A stretch of DNA of 64,000 nucleotides. Origin: Allantophomopsis cytisporea. Lineage: Eukaryota > Ascomycota > Leotiomycetes > Phacidiales > Phacidiaceae. The notes beneath the pieces were generated by a model. It ran no database searches. It had not been told where the DNA came from and was given only the letters and a program-made list of their open reading frames with translations. Positions 11,281-23,585 of the stretch are shown in pieces. Both the position numbers and the translations under genes were made by a program. The number at the start of each line of letters is the position of its first letter. Within the stretch, counting starts at the first letter, position 1. The stretch lies in contig CP103029.1 in assembly GCA_024752435.1 (NCBI GenBank), forward strand, positions 744,001 to 808,000, given 5' to 3'.

Positions 11281-11510
11281 AAGTCCTTGCATTTATTTGG
11301 CTTAAAAGTGTATACCCTTGTATATAGCCTGGTTTGCTTGAACATTAAGACCCATGATGAATCAATCCTTTTCACACTCACACGCAAGCGAGGTCTATAT
11401 AATCGAAACAGGCAATCGCATGGATTTGTTCAAGAGCTAGTATTACGAATGAATGATATAGTTTCTTTTCATTTGCTTTTCGTGTATGTGTGACAAGAAT
11501 ATGTCCAGTA
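11281..11510 (+). repeat. Dispersed repeat, copy 2 (longest)
   Basis: The proximal part (11281-11357) matches 12973-13044, including a perfectly shared core at TTTGCTTGAACATTAAGACC. The distal part (11418-11506) matches 9220-9310. Differences are mostly transitions. It lies just downstream of the esterase stop, in the same orientation as copy 3 on the other side of that gene. Confidence 0.6.
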
Positions 11511-11598
11511 AGCAATAGTGACAAGAAGATAAGATATGGTAGTATGTATTGTATTTGTAGGAAGTTCGAAGATCAAACTACCGTCTATTGCCTACAAT

Positions 11599-12591
11599 TT
11601 ATAGTCCTCTAGTCGCCACTCTCCCAAAAACTCTCTTGATCCATGCATTCCTAACAAGTGTACTCATCCGCGCAATCTGGCTCTCCGGCGCAACCCCATC
11701 ATAGCCATGCGTCCCGCCTGGAACCACATACAGCTCGCACTGAACACCAGCCTTCCAAAGCCTACTAGCATAAGCAACACACTCATCCCTAAAAAGCTCC
11801 GCACTCCCTACATCTATCCAACTCTGTGGCAAGCCCCCTAAATCCTCCGCACGTCCCGGCGCTGCATATATACTTACCCCATCCTTACCCGCCGCCTCAC
11901 CCAAATACGCACTCCAGGCCAGGGCATTGAGTCTCTGTGTCCAGGTTCCCAATGAAGCATATTGTACACAGCTCACAGAATCGTTGTGGTCATCGAGCAT
12001 GGGATATACCAGACATTGAGCAAGCAGCTTTGGCCCTCCACGATCACGCGCCAATAATGCTACAGCTGCTGCAAGGCCACCGCCTGCGGAATGGCCTGCG
12101 ATTAGGATAGAATTGGCGTCAATGCCCAGCTCCGTAGCGTGTGTTGACACATATTGTAAGCCGGCATAGCAATCCTCTGCCGCGGCGGGGTAGCGATTTT
12201 CAGGTGCCAGCCTATACTCGACGGAAACCACGATTGCATTGTTTTCATCCATCCAAGTAAGGGGGATGCCAACGCCAAAGAAGCGATCATTTGTGATCAA
12301 TCCACCACCATGGATATAGTAGATACATCTCTTCGGTCCCGAGATGGATAAATCTGGGCGGAAGACGGCGAGAGTCACTGGGGATGCGTTTGGGGGCCCG
12401 GGGACCGTGATGTCTTCATGGGAGACGGCAATGGGGAGTTGAGATACCACTTCTTCGAGTGGTTTTCCGAAGGGGTCTGGGAGGGAGCGACTGGCAACTA
12501 TTTGTTCAATTGTCAGGTCTGCTGGAAAAACGGGGAATGATTCCATCGCGTGGGCGACTTCGGGATCAAATGGGACGATAGAATGAGCCAT
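11599..12591 (-). CDS. Alpha/beta-hydrolase, HSL-type esterase/lipase
   Basis: A single-exon 330-aa carboxylic-ester hydrolase of the hormone-sensitive-lipase group, probably cytosolic because no signal peptide is visible. The oxyanion motif is HGGG (94-97), and the nucleophile is Ser168 in GHSAGG. The catalytic acid position in the usual D-x-LRDE motif reads Glu265 (SAELFRDE), and the base is His295 in GGTHGYDG. Substitution of Asp by Glu at the acid site is unusual but may still be active. The EYRLAPE signature of the family is present at 125-131. The gene is intact although it sits between two copies of a dispersed repeat in the same orientation. The substrate is unknown; fungal members act on small esters or fungal metabolites. 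Confidence 0.9.
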   Translation of the reverse strand: MAHSIVPFDPEVAHAMESFPVFPADLTIEQIVASRSLPDPFGKPLEEVVSQLPIAVSHEDITVPGPPNASPVTLAVFRPDLSISGPKRCIYYIHGGGLITNDRFFGVGIPLTWMDENNAIVVSVEYRLAPENRYPAAAEDCYAGLQYVSTHATELGIDANSILIAGHSAGGGLAAAVALLARDRGGPKLLAQCLVYPMLDDHNDSVSCVQYASLGTWTQRLNALAWSAYLGEAAGKDGVSIYAAPGRAEDLGGLPQSWIDVGSAELFRDECVAYASRLWKAGVQCELYVVPGGTHGYDGVAPESQIARMSTLVRNAWIKRVFGRVATRGL

Positions 12592-13558
12592 TGTGAGGAT
12601 TTTAGGTAGTCTGGAATAGAGATAAATATTGAGAAGAGTCTGAGGGGATGGTGAGAATCGTTGAGGTCTCTCATATTTGTAGCTAAACAGCTTGACAGCA
12701 TGATATGCTCGACCTGTATTTCTCAGCTTATTGATTTCTAAGCTGACAAGAAGATCATATCCCAGGTCGGAGACAAGGAGGAAGTTACCAGCATATGCTG
12801 GTTCACATATGTACTAAAATGAAGTCCAAAACTGAGTCGTAACCAATGACAGCTATGAAATGAGTGAAGTTTTGTACGTGTACCCTGAATAAAAAGGCCT
12901 CCTTACATGTAAATGATAACAAATATGACAAGGAGGAACTGTAATACTATCATGAGAATCATGCTAGTCAAAAAATCATTTGGCCTCAAAGCGTATACCC
13001 TTGTACGTAGCTTGGTTTGCTTGAACATTAAGACCCATGATGTCGTTGTGGGAGCTGTGTCTTGTCAGGAAGGTGTTGCCTATCTATCATCTTTCGCATC
13101 ATTTCATGCTGCGGATTAATAAGCAAGAACCTCTTCCTGAATGGCTACGTCGTCTACAGCTTCGGTAGATCCACAGAACTTCAAGAATTATCTTCATCGA
13201 GACTGTATTCGCATGTATGAAGTAGACATATAATGATAACATAGTTCAATTATTTTTATAAATACGTATATACAGTACTGAGTACAATCATTCCGTAAAC
13301 CAATCAACCTCTCCAGTCCACCCGACCAAACCCATGCGTGTTATATATAAACATTTTCGCACCCAAACCCCAGAACGACCATCCGGATATATCCTACACC
13401 GTCCAACCCCATGACAAAAGAAAAGCATACTCAAATAAGAGATACAATAGACAGTAAATAGATAACCAAAGATTGCAACGCCGCCCAATGCCGCTATATG
13501 ACCAATAAAAGAGAGAAAGGTATTACAAGAAATATAGTTATCAATAAAACGAAATGTA
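12592..13558. other. Spacer upstream of the esterase, containing a repeat copy
   Basis: No gene is recognised. It contains dispersed-repeat copy 3 (12973-13044) and A+T-rich DNA leading to the 3' end of the sensor-transporter fusion gene. Confidence 0.6.
12973..13044 (+). repeat. Dispersed repeat, copy 3 (proximal part)
   Basis: It matches 11281-11357 over about 70 bases. Most differences are C/T or G/A transitions, and the shared core includes TTTGCTTGAACATTAAGACC. It lies in the esterase promoter region, about 400 bp upstream of its ATG. Confidence 0.6.
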
Positions 13559-16470
13559 TCAGGTATTGACACTGTTCTTTCTCCGCTCTCTATGTTCAAC
13601 GCAAGCCTCCAGCGACCCCTCACACGAGCTCCTCCGACTAGCGCCATCCTTAATCTTTTCAAAAAGGACGACGAAGCTATGGCTGAGTTTTCGAATAGGG
13701 CTGGAGGCAGATGAACCGGGCGGAGTTGAAGAGGGTGTACGATTGCGCGGAGAGCGTGTTGTCACATTCATGCTAGACCCCAAAGATCCTCTTCGACCGT
13801 CAAGTACAGGGTCGTAGAGTGCGCGGGTGGCTCGGAAGGTATTGAGGTAGATTGGGTAGAAGATGATGAAACAAAAGAGGGCGATGATGACGCAGAAGGA
13901 ATATTGAATGCGTGTGCTATCACCGTTTTGTATGGCGTACATGATGAAGGGAAAGGCAGAGCCCCCACTGGCACCGAACGTAAGGCATGCTGCGCCGATT
14001 TTTGTGTGTTTGCCAAGATTGCGGAGCGAGATAGCGAAAATGAGAGGCCAGATCGGGCCTTCAAAGAAGAACAGCGTCAGGATTGAGCCGGCAATCGCAT
14101 TGGTTGAGTTGTCCGCGATTGCAAAGGTAAGAATTGTGAAGACAAGGGCACCAGTTATGGAAAGGAGGAGTAAGATTCGTGGGCGAACATAGAGACATAG
14201 GAAGGCGAATACAAAGCGGCCAATTGCAAACGTAGCGTGGCCTAACAGCAGGTAAACATCTGTCGAAAATGCTGGCGTTGCGGCAGTTGGCGATGCAATG
14301 AAGAAACCCAAAAGCGCATTGAACCATACGCTCACAGATTCTTGGGCGGCCACATAGAACCATTGGGCTGTGACACCAAGGGCAAGCGTGGTATATACGA
14401 GTGGGAAGACGCCGAAATGCTTCCTTGGCTTTGTAAGGTTTTCAGAGAATTGGTCCATCATGTGCTTGTCACATTGCTCTTGAAGCTCGTCATCAAGTGC
14501 TTCGGGCAGTGGCATGTAATAAAAGAACAGCGCCAATGCCACAGAAAAAAATGCAATTCCTAGATAGGTCCATTGCACGTCGATAAGGTTCGAATTGCGT
14601 CGAACCTCTCGAAAAAACCCTTTCTGAGCAATGAGAGGGCTTAGAATACTGCCAACTGCTTGAACTCCCTGAGCCATTAGTAGTCGATATTCCGAGTGCT
14701 TCATTGGACCACAAAGAGCAAGGAAAGGATTGGCTGCTGTCTCAAGGATCGAAAGGCCAAGTCCAGTAATGAAATTTGATACAGCAAATCCAGCGAAAGA
14801 AGCAAGGACCGCACTTGGCCAAAAGGCGAGGGTGCCGATGCCGTATATACAAAGACCAGTGATGAAAGTCGCTTTGAAACCGCCATGTCGGAGTACCCAT
14901 TGACCGATCGTCAATGGCCCAACAGCATAAGCTCCAAAGTATGCGGCTTGAAGGCCAAGAGTCTCACTATCTGTATTGTGATAAATCATTCCAATCTCAT
15001 CATTCAAAGTATTGAGTAGACCATATGAGAAACCCCACAGGAAGAATAAGATAGTGACCAATATGCAGTATTTGAAAGACTCAACGTCCCTGGTATTCAT
15101 CATGCTCTTTGGTCTCTTCATACTAACGAATCCGAAATATACGGAATTAATGGTCGTCTCGCTTCGCATCAACTCGAGCCTCGCACCATTGGAATTCGCG
15201 GCGGTAGGTGGATTCATATCGATTATAGCATTGCGGCGCATATCGGGCGTCGTTAAGAAATCCATCATCTCCATGTCGGCCTGCGGATCTCCATTCTCTT
15301 CATGGGGTGGAAGGGGTGCCTGTTGACCCGACCATGTTCGCTGAACGGGAAGTGAATTCGTCCTCACGAGATTGCCGTTGCCAATTTGTGAAGGAACGGT
15401 AGGAACCTTGCCGTTGCTTCCGGGAAGATGGTCGATCAAGCTTGGTAGAATACGGCTAATCAGTGGCTTGAGTGTAGGAATACAAGCACAGATAATGCCA
15501 GTATTTACCTCAACGCAAGACCACATAAGCGAAAAGGCAGAGTTGTAGGTGTAGTTGACTCGAGTGCTAACGGACCCTGAGCCATCAATTTCTCCTGTAT
15601 ATTGGTCCAATGCTGCCTTTTGGAGATAATAGATTCGAACCACATCCACTGCAATAATGAAAACACCCAAGGAGAATGTAAAGACGAGGATCGTCTTCTG
15701 CTTCGATGGTAGGGTCATAGACGTGAGAACGGGTATCGGGAGAAGCAAGATAGCTAGATCGGTAATGATGTTGACGGGCGCAGATGCGAGATAGAGGGTA
15801 ACGATTCCGATACATTGCGCTCCATCTTCATTGACGTGAAATGCTGCGGACACAGGTCGACATTGGAAAATGTTCAGAAAGGTGAGGACGACTCCGGCGG
15901 TGACGACTACACCGAGAGTTACGAAAGAGGCGATTCGCAAAAGTCTGACGGTGTTTCGGGATAACCGTAAGTAGAAGATAAGTATCGAAGTCTTTGCGAC
16001 CATCAAGGCGGGGTTGTAAAGTACGGTAAAGGCATATTCGGACTGTCGAAGCGCTGGCTTCCACTCGTCTTTAATATTGGCATCCTTTCTTCCCAGTCCC
16101 TTAGTGGTACCATAATCAACAGACAGCGACAGACCAAAGGCGATGAGCTGTTATGATGATAGTGTTAGCTGAGTTGTTCTCCTACGCAATATGTCAATGC
16201 GGAAGTTGTGCATGGTGGAGGTAGTATTGGTGGTTGAAGATTGGCGACACAGGAAATGCGCGTCATCTTCTCCCCTACCCAGTCATAACCTACCCAAGCC
16301 AATATCATAAACCAGTCATCCCAATCAACCTTTCTCACAATGCAGACTCTCGAGATCAACCTCGCAACGAAGAAGACTGTTGCTATGGCGAATGTCGCTA
16401 CCGTCACAGCTAATACAGCTGGTCCGCGGTTTGCAAAATCACCAGTCGTAAGGGCACTGTCTGTGGACAT
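13559..16470 (-). CDS. Fusion of Pth11-like 7-helix domain and FucP-like MFS transporter
   Basis: One reading frame joins two membrane modules. Predicted exons (minus strand) are 16470-16294 and 16147-13559 (921 aa), with one 146-nt intron. Residues 1-290 form the fungal rhodopsin-like domain seen in Pth11-type receptors: seven predicted helices, VDWDDWFMILAW after the first helix, an extracellular Cys pair region, and VEVNTGIICACIPTLKP in the last helix. A polar linker ends with FGFVSMKRPKSMM near 400. From about 416 a 12-helix major facilitator of the fucose-permease type follows, with FFLWGFSYGLLNTLND and LSILETAANPF. The cytosolic tail is Ser/Thr-rich. There is no stop, splice signal or promoter-like break between the halves. 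It is likely a plasma-membrane nutrient sensor-transporter, but that function is inference. Confidence 0.88.
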
Positions 16471-19400
16471 TGAGGATTGGAGGCCGCAAGTGCTAGTACA
16501 TTGTTATTGAAGCCGACTTCCGCCATGCATGATCATATGCTACGTCGAAATGTCGAGAGGTTCGATGTACGTTGGCGACAATGGTGATGATGATGATGGA
16601 GACGATGCACAAACCAAAACTCCAAAATGATCGAACGAATAAAGGACGAAATTGAGAGGCTTTGCTTTTGCTTCGATGGAAGAGGGCGACGATAAGTATT
16701 TGATATTATAAAAACAGGATTAGGATTGACAGGTGGAAAGGTTGTTATTTAGTTTAGTGGGTAATGGGCGACTTGAGAGTATGAATACGGAATATGGATT
16801 TACTACTCCATAACTCAGGACTTCACCTCCAACAGCTACGATCCAATCCGATTCAGTTCCAGTCCGCAGTCAATCCGGTTAGCTCTTTGTGTGGTATGAG
16901 GAATTGTCAAGACCGTCGAGAAGCCGAAAAGATCTGCGAACAATGGTCTTCCTTCTCTGGCGTGGCACTTTGTGGCTCTCTGTAGCTGCGTGCAACAATT
17001 TTCGCACGAAAGAAGTGTGAATGCTGGTTCATGCTTAGAGCAATTGACCTATTCTAGCTCGGCCCGGAGAACGCGGTGAGAGAGCCTGAACCTATTGTGT
17101 GCTAAGTACAGCTTCAAGTTTGAAGTATTATATTCCAGAGGACATCCTCAATTCGTTGATGAGATTTCCATTGGAGTTTCATGATGAACGTAGCACAGCA
17201 TGACTGAACACACCTATATTACATCAAATTCAGGATTGCCATGTCTAAGCTTGAATACCCATTCATAGTCGTACTTCATGCTTTGATTGACTACCAACTG
17301 ACAAAGTAACAGGACGATGAGCACGACGAACTTCACTTTCCCTTATTCTCTACACTTTACCTAGCAAGGGCATATAGTTCGCTGTAGTGCATCATTACAC
17401 TTTTCTTCGTCTTCTAGTCAATCGACAGCTTGTCTTCTCTACCAATCTCAAGCCAACTTCGCCTCCCGAGCACTGCTTGCCGAACTCCCCCCTCCCAATA
17501 GTAATGACGATTTCTCATATTATTACATACTGCAAATATCCGAGCCAACTCCATTGATCTAGTCCCGACCTGGCTGATCAATACATGATTGAGAACACAA
17601 AGAAACCTCTCTGCGAGCAGATGAGGCTGATGAGAGTGGCAAATCTGATGTTGGGAACAGACTGATGAAAGACCAGAAACACGGAATCGTTGCTCACGGC
17701 CAAACAGATACGGAAGACAACTCCGACAAGAAGGTTTTCGCAGCATCTCACTTCGATACATGACTTCATTCCGAAAGAAATACTCGGGTAAGCCTTCTAC
17801 TGCGGAAGACGTGCTCGAGTATATTTACTGCAAAAGATTCCTAAAGAATATTCCTCACCATCGATTCGCGTACACGTCTAATGCAAACCTTCTCCCTTCG
17901 GTCCATTCCAGAACAGGGCGTACTGGTTGCCAATGGCACTCGCAGGACACTGTATCCCCTAAGTACCAAGACTAGGTGGACTGTGGCGGGCACTGCTAAT
18001 TCTTATTTGTGCACACATCTTGCTCATCTAATACAGACCTACACAGTAGTCTGAGATTTCCCCAGAAACGGTTCCAAAGACCTGGAAGAACTACACTATG
18101 TATCCTAGGGCGCGCCGAGCAGCATACCGACCCGAGAATTTGGGCTGGGCGTTTACAGCGCGTACACCACTAATACCTGATGATAAGTGAAACTGAGAAT
18201 CTGGGGGCCAGAGCTCAGGAGATGGGGATGATTAAGTACTGACTGATCGAGGTCGTCCCCTAAGTATGAAGCTGTGAGGATGTGTGTACTTAACAAGGAA
18301 AACGAAAGTAACAAATACTGGCCCGTACTGAGCGGCTAAGTCTCGTCCACATACGGGGTGTTCATGACTCAGCGCACTGAATATTGTTTGCTTCGACAAT
18401 CTTACTCATCAGTTCAATCATAAAGTTTTTGATGCTAAGCATTTTCGAGCTTCTCATAGTCATTGAGTATGCAGATCACTTTTCACCCTGAACAACTCCT
18501 AACCGACAGCGACCGACAGTTCCCGAGTCAAGGAACATCGATTTACAAACAACATTATGCTAATCAATGGTCATGAAATCAAATTCAAAACCATTTCTGA
18601 GCGCGTCGCAAAGTCTTTCAAACATTAGTCTTAAAGGTTGAAACGAATGGGGAATAGAATAAACCATGACACAGCGGGCCAACGTGGCGGGGCGCAAGAC
18701 AACCAATTATCAGAGAATTGGCATTGGAGTAAAACACCAATATTCAAGATTTAGAAAGGATAGCGCACCAAGTCCCGAGGACTATGTACGCAGCATACAC
18801 CAGAAAGCCCAGAGGACTCATCCATTCCACAAATATGATATTCGGTTACCAGAACATAGCAAGTGGCCGGCTACCAATTCCTACATCGGAGCGAACTCTC
18901 TACCATGGTTATCCCTTCAATAATTCAACAATCCAATCTATCCAGACCATCAAATTTATTTTTTTCATAGCATAAATTGGTATAGCTTGCTGCCCAAGAT
19001 GGAGTTCCGCCTCCTCCGAGAGCCCAAGACCCTCTAAAATGAAGAAGAAGAAAAAAAAAAACCAGCGCACTCAAATGAAGAAATCTCTCACCACATAAAA
19101 CTTCTCATTTAGCATGACGTGAACGCGCAAGGTCACCATGTGAGCGACCGTCATAGTGCCGCGCGACCGACTTCCCCCACAGCCCGGATACTCAAGACTA
19201 CCCTACCTTCATCCCCTGGCATTCAAGCTAAGCCTGCAGAGTACGAGTCGTCTCGTTAATTCCAAGGAAGGGATTGGCTACCGCACGCCATGCATGCTTC
19301 TTTTCTCGCTTGCTCACGAGCACTCCCCTGCGATCATAGACAAGCGCTGAAGGTTTTGCTTGCCGGCGGGGAAGACCGGCAGAGTGAGCATGGAGACAGT

Positions 19401-20884
19401 ATCAACAGAAAAAAAGCAGAGTTTGATTTAACCACGCGAGGGGAGTGTGGAACTTGAAGATCGGATCACGGATATGATAGGCGGTAGTGAACGGGGGAAG
19501 TGTGTGGGATGAAGAGGAGGTTGAAAATTTGAAGGGTTGAGGATTTTCTGTCCGTGGTGGCCGTCGTGGCCGTCGTGAGTGGAGTGACTGGCTGTAGTTG
19601 GTGCGCCTGTGCAGTTGGTACCCCGCAATCTTGACTCTGCCACGAGTTGGATCTCAATAATATTTGTGCTGCTTAAGACGGCCGATCTCCAAAGTTATTT
19701 TATGTTCTACGTCTGGGATTCGCGCGTTAAGCTGTGTCTTGAATAAGGGAAACAGATACATCCAACCCACCCAACATAACCACCACACGACAAGTATAAA
19801 CATCACATGATAATAGCGGATGAGCCTTATCCGGCCACGTGCTTCGGGGAAAAGGGTGGTACTTAGTGCTCCAATGATTCGATATTATGTGCTGATCTAT
19901 TGATATGAATGATCTATGAATGATCTACAGATATGGGATACAACTGCATTGGAGTAAGGTGCCTCTCCTAGTGCCTGGACGGCGGGGTGCTATGCATGAC
20001 AAGTGCAAGTATCACGGGAGTACCTTATCAAAGCATCATTTTTGGCTTCTAGTCCCCTGGGCTTGCAGTAGCAGACAGTAGACGAAACACACATCACAAT
20101 CCAGGAGCCTTTCTCTTTCTCAAGTTCTCATTTTCATCACAAGATCCTCCATTGGTTATCCCCACTGGTTCTTAGCTTCTGAAAAATATTGCTCTGTACG
20201 TCCGCAGTACACGCTTCTTCAGCCTGGTGTCGTACACCGTCCCAAGACGGCACCTCATGCTGTACTATGTCGTAGCCGCTCCTCACGTACGCCATGGTCC
20301 TCAGGTACAGCACAAAGACCATTCATCCCGTATCTCTATCATTTCTTGTCTGCACAGTGCGGATTAAATGCGGAGATGGCTACATGCCATTACGGACTCC
20401 ATGCCGTGGCAGTAAGATAGAGAAATGTGGCTGCCATACATCACAAAGAGGCTGATAAAAGGGCCGTTAAGGCTAGAGGCAACGATATCGCAAAGGCAAG
20501 ACGTCAATCAGATAGTAGAAGTTGCTGAATACATGATGTGACTATTCATAGTTGATTTTGACTCTTTCTATAAGCTATGAAAGTTTTGAGGAGCATCCTA
20601 ATGCGAGGCTGAAAAGCTTCCAACTCGGCCGCCATGCTGGCTGGGCCGAAGATTCGGTGCGAGTATGATAACAAAAGAAAGGTTTGAGAGACTGAAGGCA
20701 ATGTGATCACAAATGGTGGTGAAGACTTAATAGATGGAAAGACGGACAGGAAAAGAGAGTATCATGAGTAGTTCCAGCGCTCAAAACAGAAAGAAATGTA
20801 AAACAGGGAGAGAAGGTCATAAGTCATAATACATGATAGTAACAGATGAAAAGAGCAATCAACGCAACCAAGAGCAATCTTCCT
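16471..20884. other. 4.4-kb interval without a recognisable gene
   Basis: It contains the promoter of the fusion gene at its left edge and the 3' flank of the septation gene at its right. Open frames up to 115 codons occur (17414-17761, 18666-18923, 17760-17975) but have no family resemblance, no sensible splice partners and mutually overlapping shadows. Base composition is mixed rather than uniformly AT-rich, so it is not an obvious repeat island. A non-coding transcript cannot be excluded. Confidence 0.5.
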
Positions 20885-23032
20885 TCACATAGTAGCGGTC
20901 CTCTCTGGCGGCTGGAAGCACAACGAACTTAGTGTGAACTCCTGCTCCTCAACAGCCTTCTTAATATCGTCAATACTGGCGTTTCTCACAACATCACACC
21001 CGTCCTTCTCACTATCCTTCTCCTTGAAGATATTGAGCGCTGGCTCGACAAGGCAGACTGCTGAGTCCAACGCAGAAGACACGGGCGTGCGGTCGACCCC
21101 CTCACCCATGCGATTAATTTCATCCTCCACATCTGCCAGGAGGGCGTAGACATCCGAGTCCGCATAGATGCGGATACTCTCCACATCCCTGCGAGGATTG
21201 TGCTCTTCCTCCTCCAGATCTGGGGTAGGTGCGGGGACAGTCTCAGCAAGACGCTGGGGAGAGTGGGACTTTGTAGGGGACCTGGGAGGCGTATGGGCCC
21301 CTGCACGGCCAGCATTTGCATTCCCCCTCACATTAGGATTGTCGAGATCCTGATTGTGCGTGGCTCCTCCCAAGTCAGGACTAGATAGGGTCAAGGCGGC
21401 GGCGACGTGTTCAAGCAATTTCTGACGCACACGTGTGCGTCTGTTCTCTGCCTGCTCGAGCTTGCTCACCCAGTCATCGATGCTGCAGTCCAGCTCTGCC
21501 AGCGCCTCCTCTTGCTTCAGAAGGGCCTCGTGCGAGAAGCGTGCAACACGCGGCGATCGCAGGTACGTGCAGATGCGCTCGTGCAGGTTGCGGCGGCCTG
21601 ACCGCAGCGACTTGTGCGTCTTGCGAAGGTAGTCGCAGCGTTCATCTAGCGCACGAAGCTCCTACCAGCTGTTAGCTTTACGCACTTAAACCATGAGGGG
21701 GTACAGAAGGGGGCTTACTCTTGAAAGAGAGTCAACGTCCTTCGTTCCCAGGACTTCGAATTTGGCCGCTTGTCCAATGGCCTGCTTGCGTAGGTTCTCA
21801 ATTTCGTGTGCTTCATACTTCTGTGATGCGTCGATCGCCCGTATGCCGGAGGGTAGGGTGGCGAAGGCTTTCTGCTCCGCAGAGACGTCCCGTTTGTTGG
21901 TCTGTGCCTTTATGGTTTGGCCATCTGTTCGCCGCTTGGGACGGCCGCGGTCCATGACCGAGGTATCGGATTCGCCTCTGCGATGTCCTAGTCTCTGAGA
22001 GCGAGAACCCGTGGCATCTGATGCTTGACGATCCTTTCTGGGGCTGTTGGAGTTGGAGTTGGAGTTACTCCATGGCTTCGGCGAATTACGACCCTCAAGT
22101 GCACTGCTTGGGGTGGCGTTGTTCGAGTTGTTGGCCGATGAGAGGTTGCGTTGATGAGGAGAGGCACGACCATCGAGCATACGAGCAGACTTTGGTGGGA
22201 CATCTGGAGCACCCTCAGCCATGTTTCGGAGCTTGTTGGCTGAGAGCTGCTTCACAACTATCCTCTGTGGGGGCGGAGCAGTGACCTCAGGAATCACCAG
22301 AGGAGCCAGGCTCTTGGGCGAGAGGGGAAGTCTGAGCTGGCTTATATCTGGGGTCTTCGCTGAAGACTTTCCACTCTCCGGCCACGGTGTCTCTGGTGTT
22401 GTAAACTCGGCACGCTCATCCAGTCTTGGGCCGTCTACACACGATAGAATAGCTTCGCCAAACATATGTGATCTCCAATGAGAGCCAGGTGCACTGATTG
22501 ATCTCTCATGGAGAGCCGGACGCCCTGGAATGGTTGCTGATGGGCGTGAGTACTTATTGATATGTGGAAGTTCGGCTCGATTCTTACGTGAATCTACAGT
22601 AACCTCCTGGACAGTGGTCATTGTTCCAAGCTCTGGTACACTGGCTTTTCTCCTCCTCAGGTTTTCCCGTGATCTTTGTCTTGAGACCGGTCGTTCTGGC
22701 TGTCCTTCTAGTGCAAGAGCAAGTGCTTGCTCCGGATCCGGACTCTTGCGACCCGCTGATATCGAAAGCTTGTCTTTTGCTGGGAAGAGTTGATATCGAC
22801 GTGGTTCAGATGGCTGAAGTAGACGCCAAACGTGCTTCTCCTTCTCATTCGGTCGAGGTGTTGATGTCAATATTGACTTTGGCTCAATTAACCTAGATTC
22901 CCCCCTTCGAGCCGTGTAGTGTCTTACATTCTCGTTCTGAGAATGTGGTGAGGGTGATAGCTCCCGTGCTATCAAGTTGTTGAGACCAAAACTAGCTCTA
23001 TCGTGGATCGAGCAGTCCATGATGTGTGCCAT
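20885..23032 (-). CDS. Up-regulated-during-septation (Uds1-type) protein
   Basis: A fungal cytoskeleton/septation-associated coiled-coil protein. Predicted exons (minus strand) are 23032-21719 and 21661-20885 (696 aa), with a 57-nt intron. The N-terminal 400 residues are disordered and rich in Ser, Pro, Asn and Arg. The conserved core begins near 410 (YEAHEIENLRKQAIGQ), crosses the intron (DSLSR joined to ELRALDERCDYL) and continues through LKQEEALAELDCSIDDW and ENRRTRVRQKLLEHV. The C-terminal 150 residues are acidic and less conserved. The start at MAHIMDC was preferred because the open upstream frame encodes an unlikely hydrophobic stretch, although the frame stays open to 23326. Family identity rests on the core motif as I know it from annotated ascomycete proteins; the precise role in septum formation is not shown by sequence. 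Confidence 0.75.
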
Positions 23033-23554
23033 CTTGTCGTCCAGCAACGTTCTATACGTAAAACTAACAAAAATATACCGGATGTATCCAAGAGCCTCTT
23101 GTATGCTCGTTGAACTCGATGGCGAGCTGAAAATAGTTAAGCAATGAAGACTGCATATAAGGCTTTTGGACGGATGGTATATATGATCTATGAATATACC
23201 CACGGACGATCCTAGAACATTAATGGAGATAAAGTGAGACCTAATAAGAGTAGTCTGCAACAAGGGCATCCCCAACGTTGCCCGTAGGCAGCATGGGTAC
23301 GGGATCAACTGCACAAAGCTTGACAAGAATTACTCTAGTACAGATGTAGATTAACATCATGCACGCTGTGGCGTTTGAGACGGCCTGAGAGAAGAGCACT
23401 CAGGCACAGTAGATACAAAGCAGAGAGCTGCATGTGAGAGCTCGGGTTTGCATAGGAAGCCTGTGCTGTGGCTTCCGAGGAACAGGCACAGTCTGGAGCA
23501 GGACATGAAACGATTTGGACAAGCACTGTGCAGAGATCAACAAGATTTTACCAT

Positions 23555-23585
23555 AGCCCTGTCAAAGCCCTGTCAGAGCCCTGCC
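23555..23585. repeat. Three near-copies of an 11-mer tandem repeat
   Basis: AGCCCTGTC-type units repeat three times head to tail with one or two changes in the last copy. There is no coding context. Confidence 0.7.

Larger units (their letters stand above)
8430..11290. other. AT-rich degenerate island
   Basis: The DNA between the ammonium transporter and the esterase is visibly richer in A+T than the flanking genes (especially 9060-9850). It holds a decayed Ulp1-like gene, an (AAAAG)n tract and a copy of a dispersed repeat. Repeat copies differ mainly by C/T and G/A transitions, and internal stops in the decayed gene are TAG. This pattern is expected from repeat-induced point mutation, a known ascomycete genome defence. 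I did not measure dinucleotide ratios. Confidence 0.5.

Noticed and set aside
13288..13662. 124-codon minus-strand frame
   Set aside because: It overlaps the 3' end of the sensor-transporter gene in another frame and lacks any motif.
17414..17761. 115-codon minus-strand frame in the 4.4-kb gap
   Set aside because: No recognised motif, unusual Cys/Arg content and overlapping frames of similar length on both strands.
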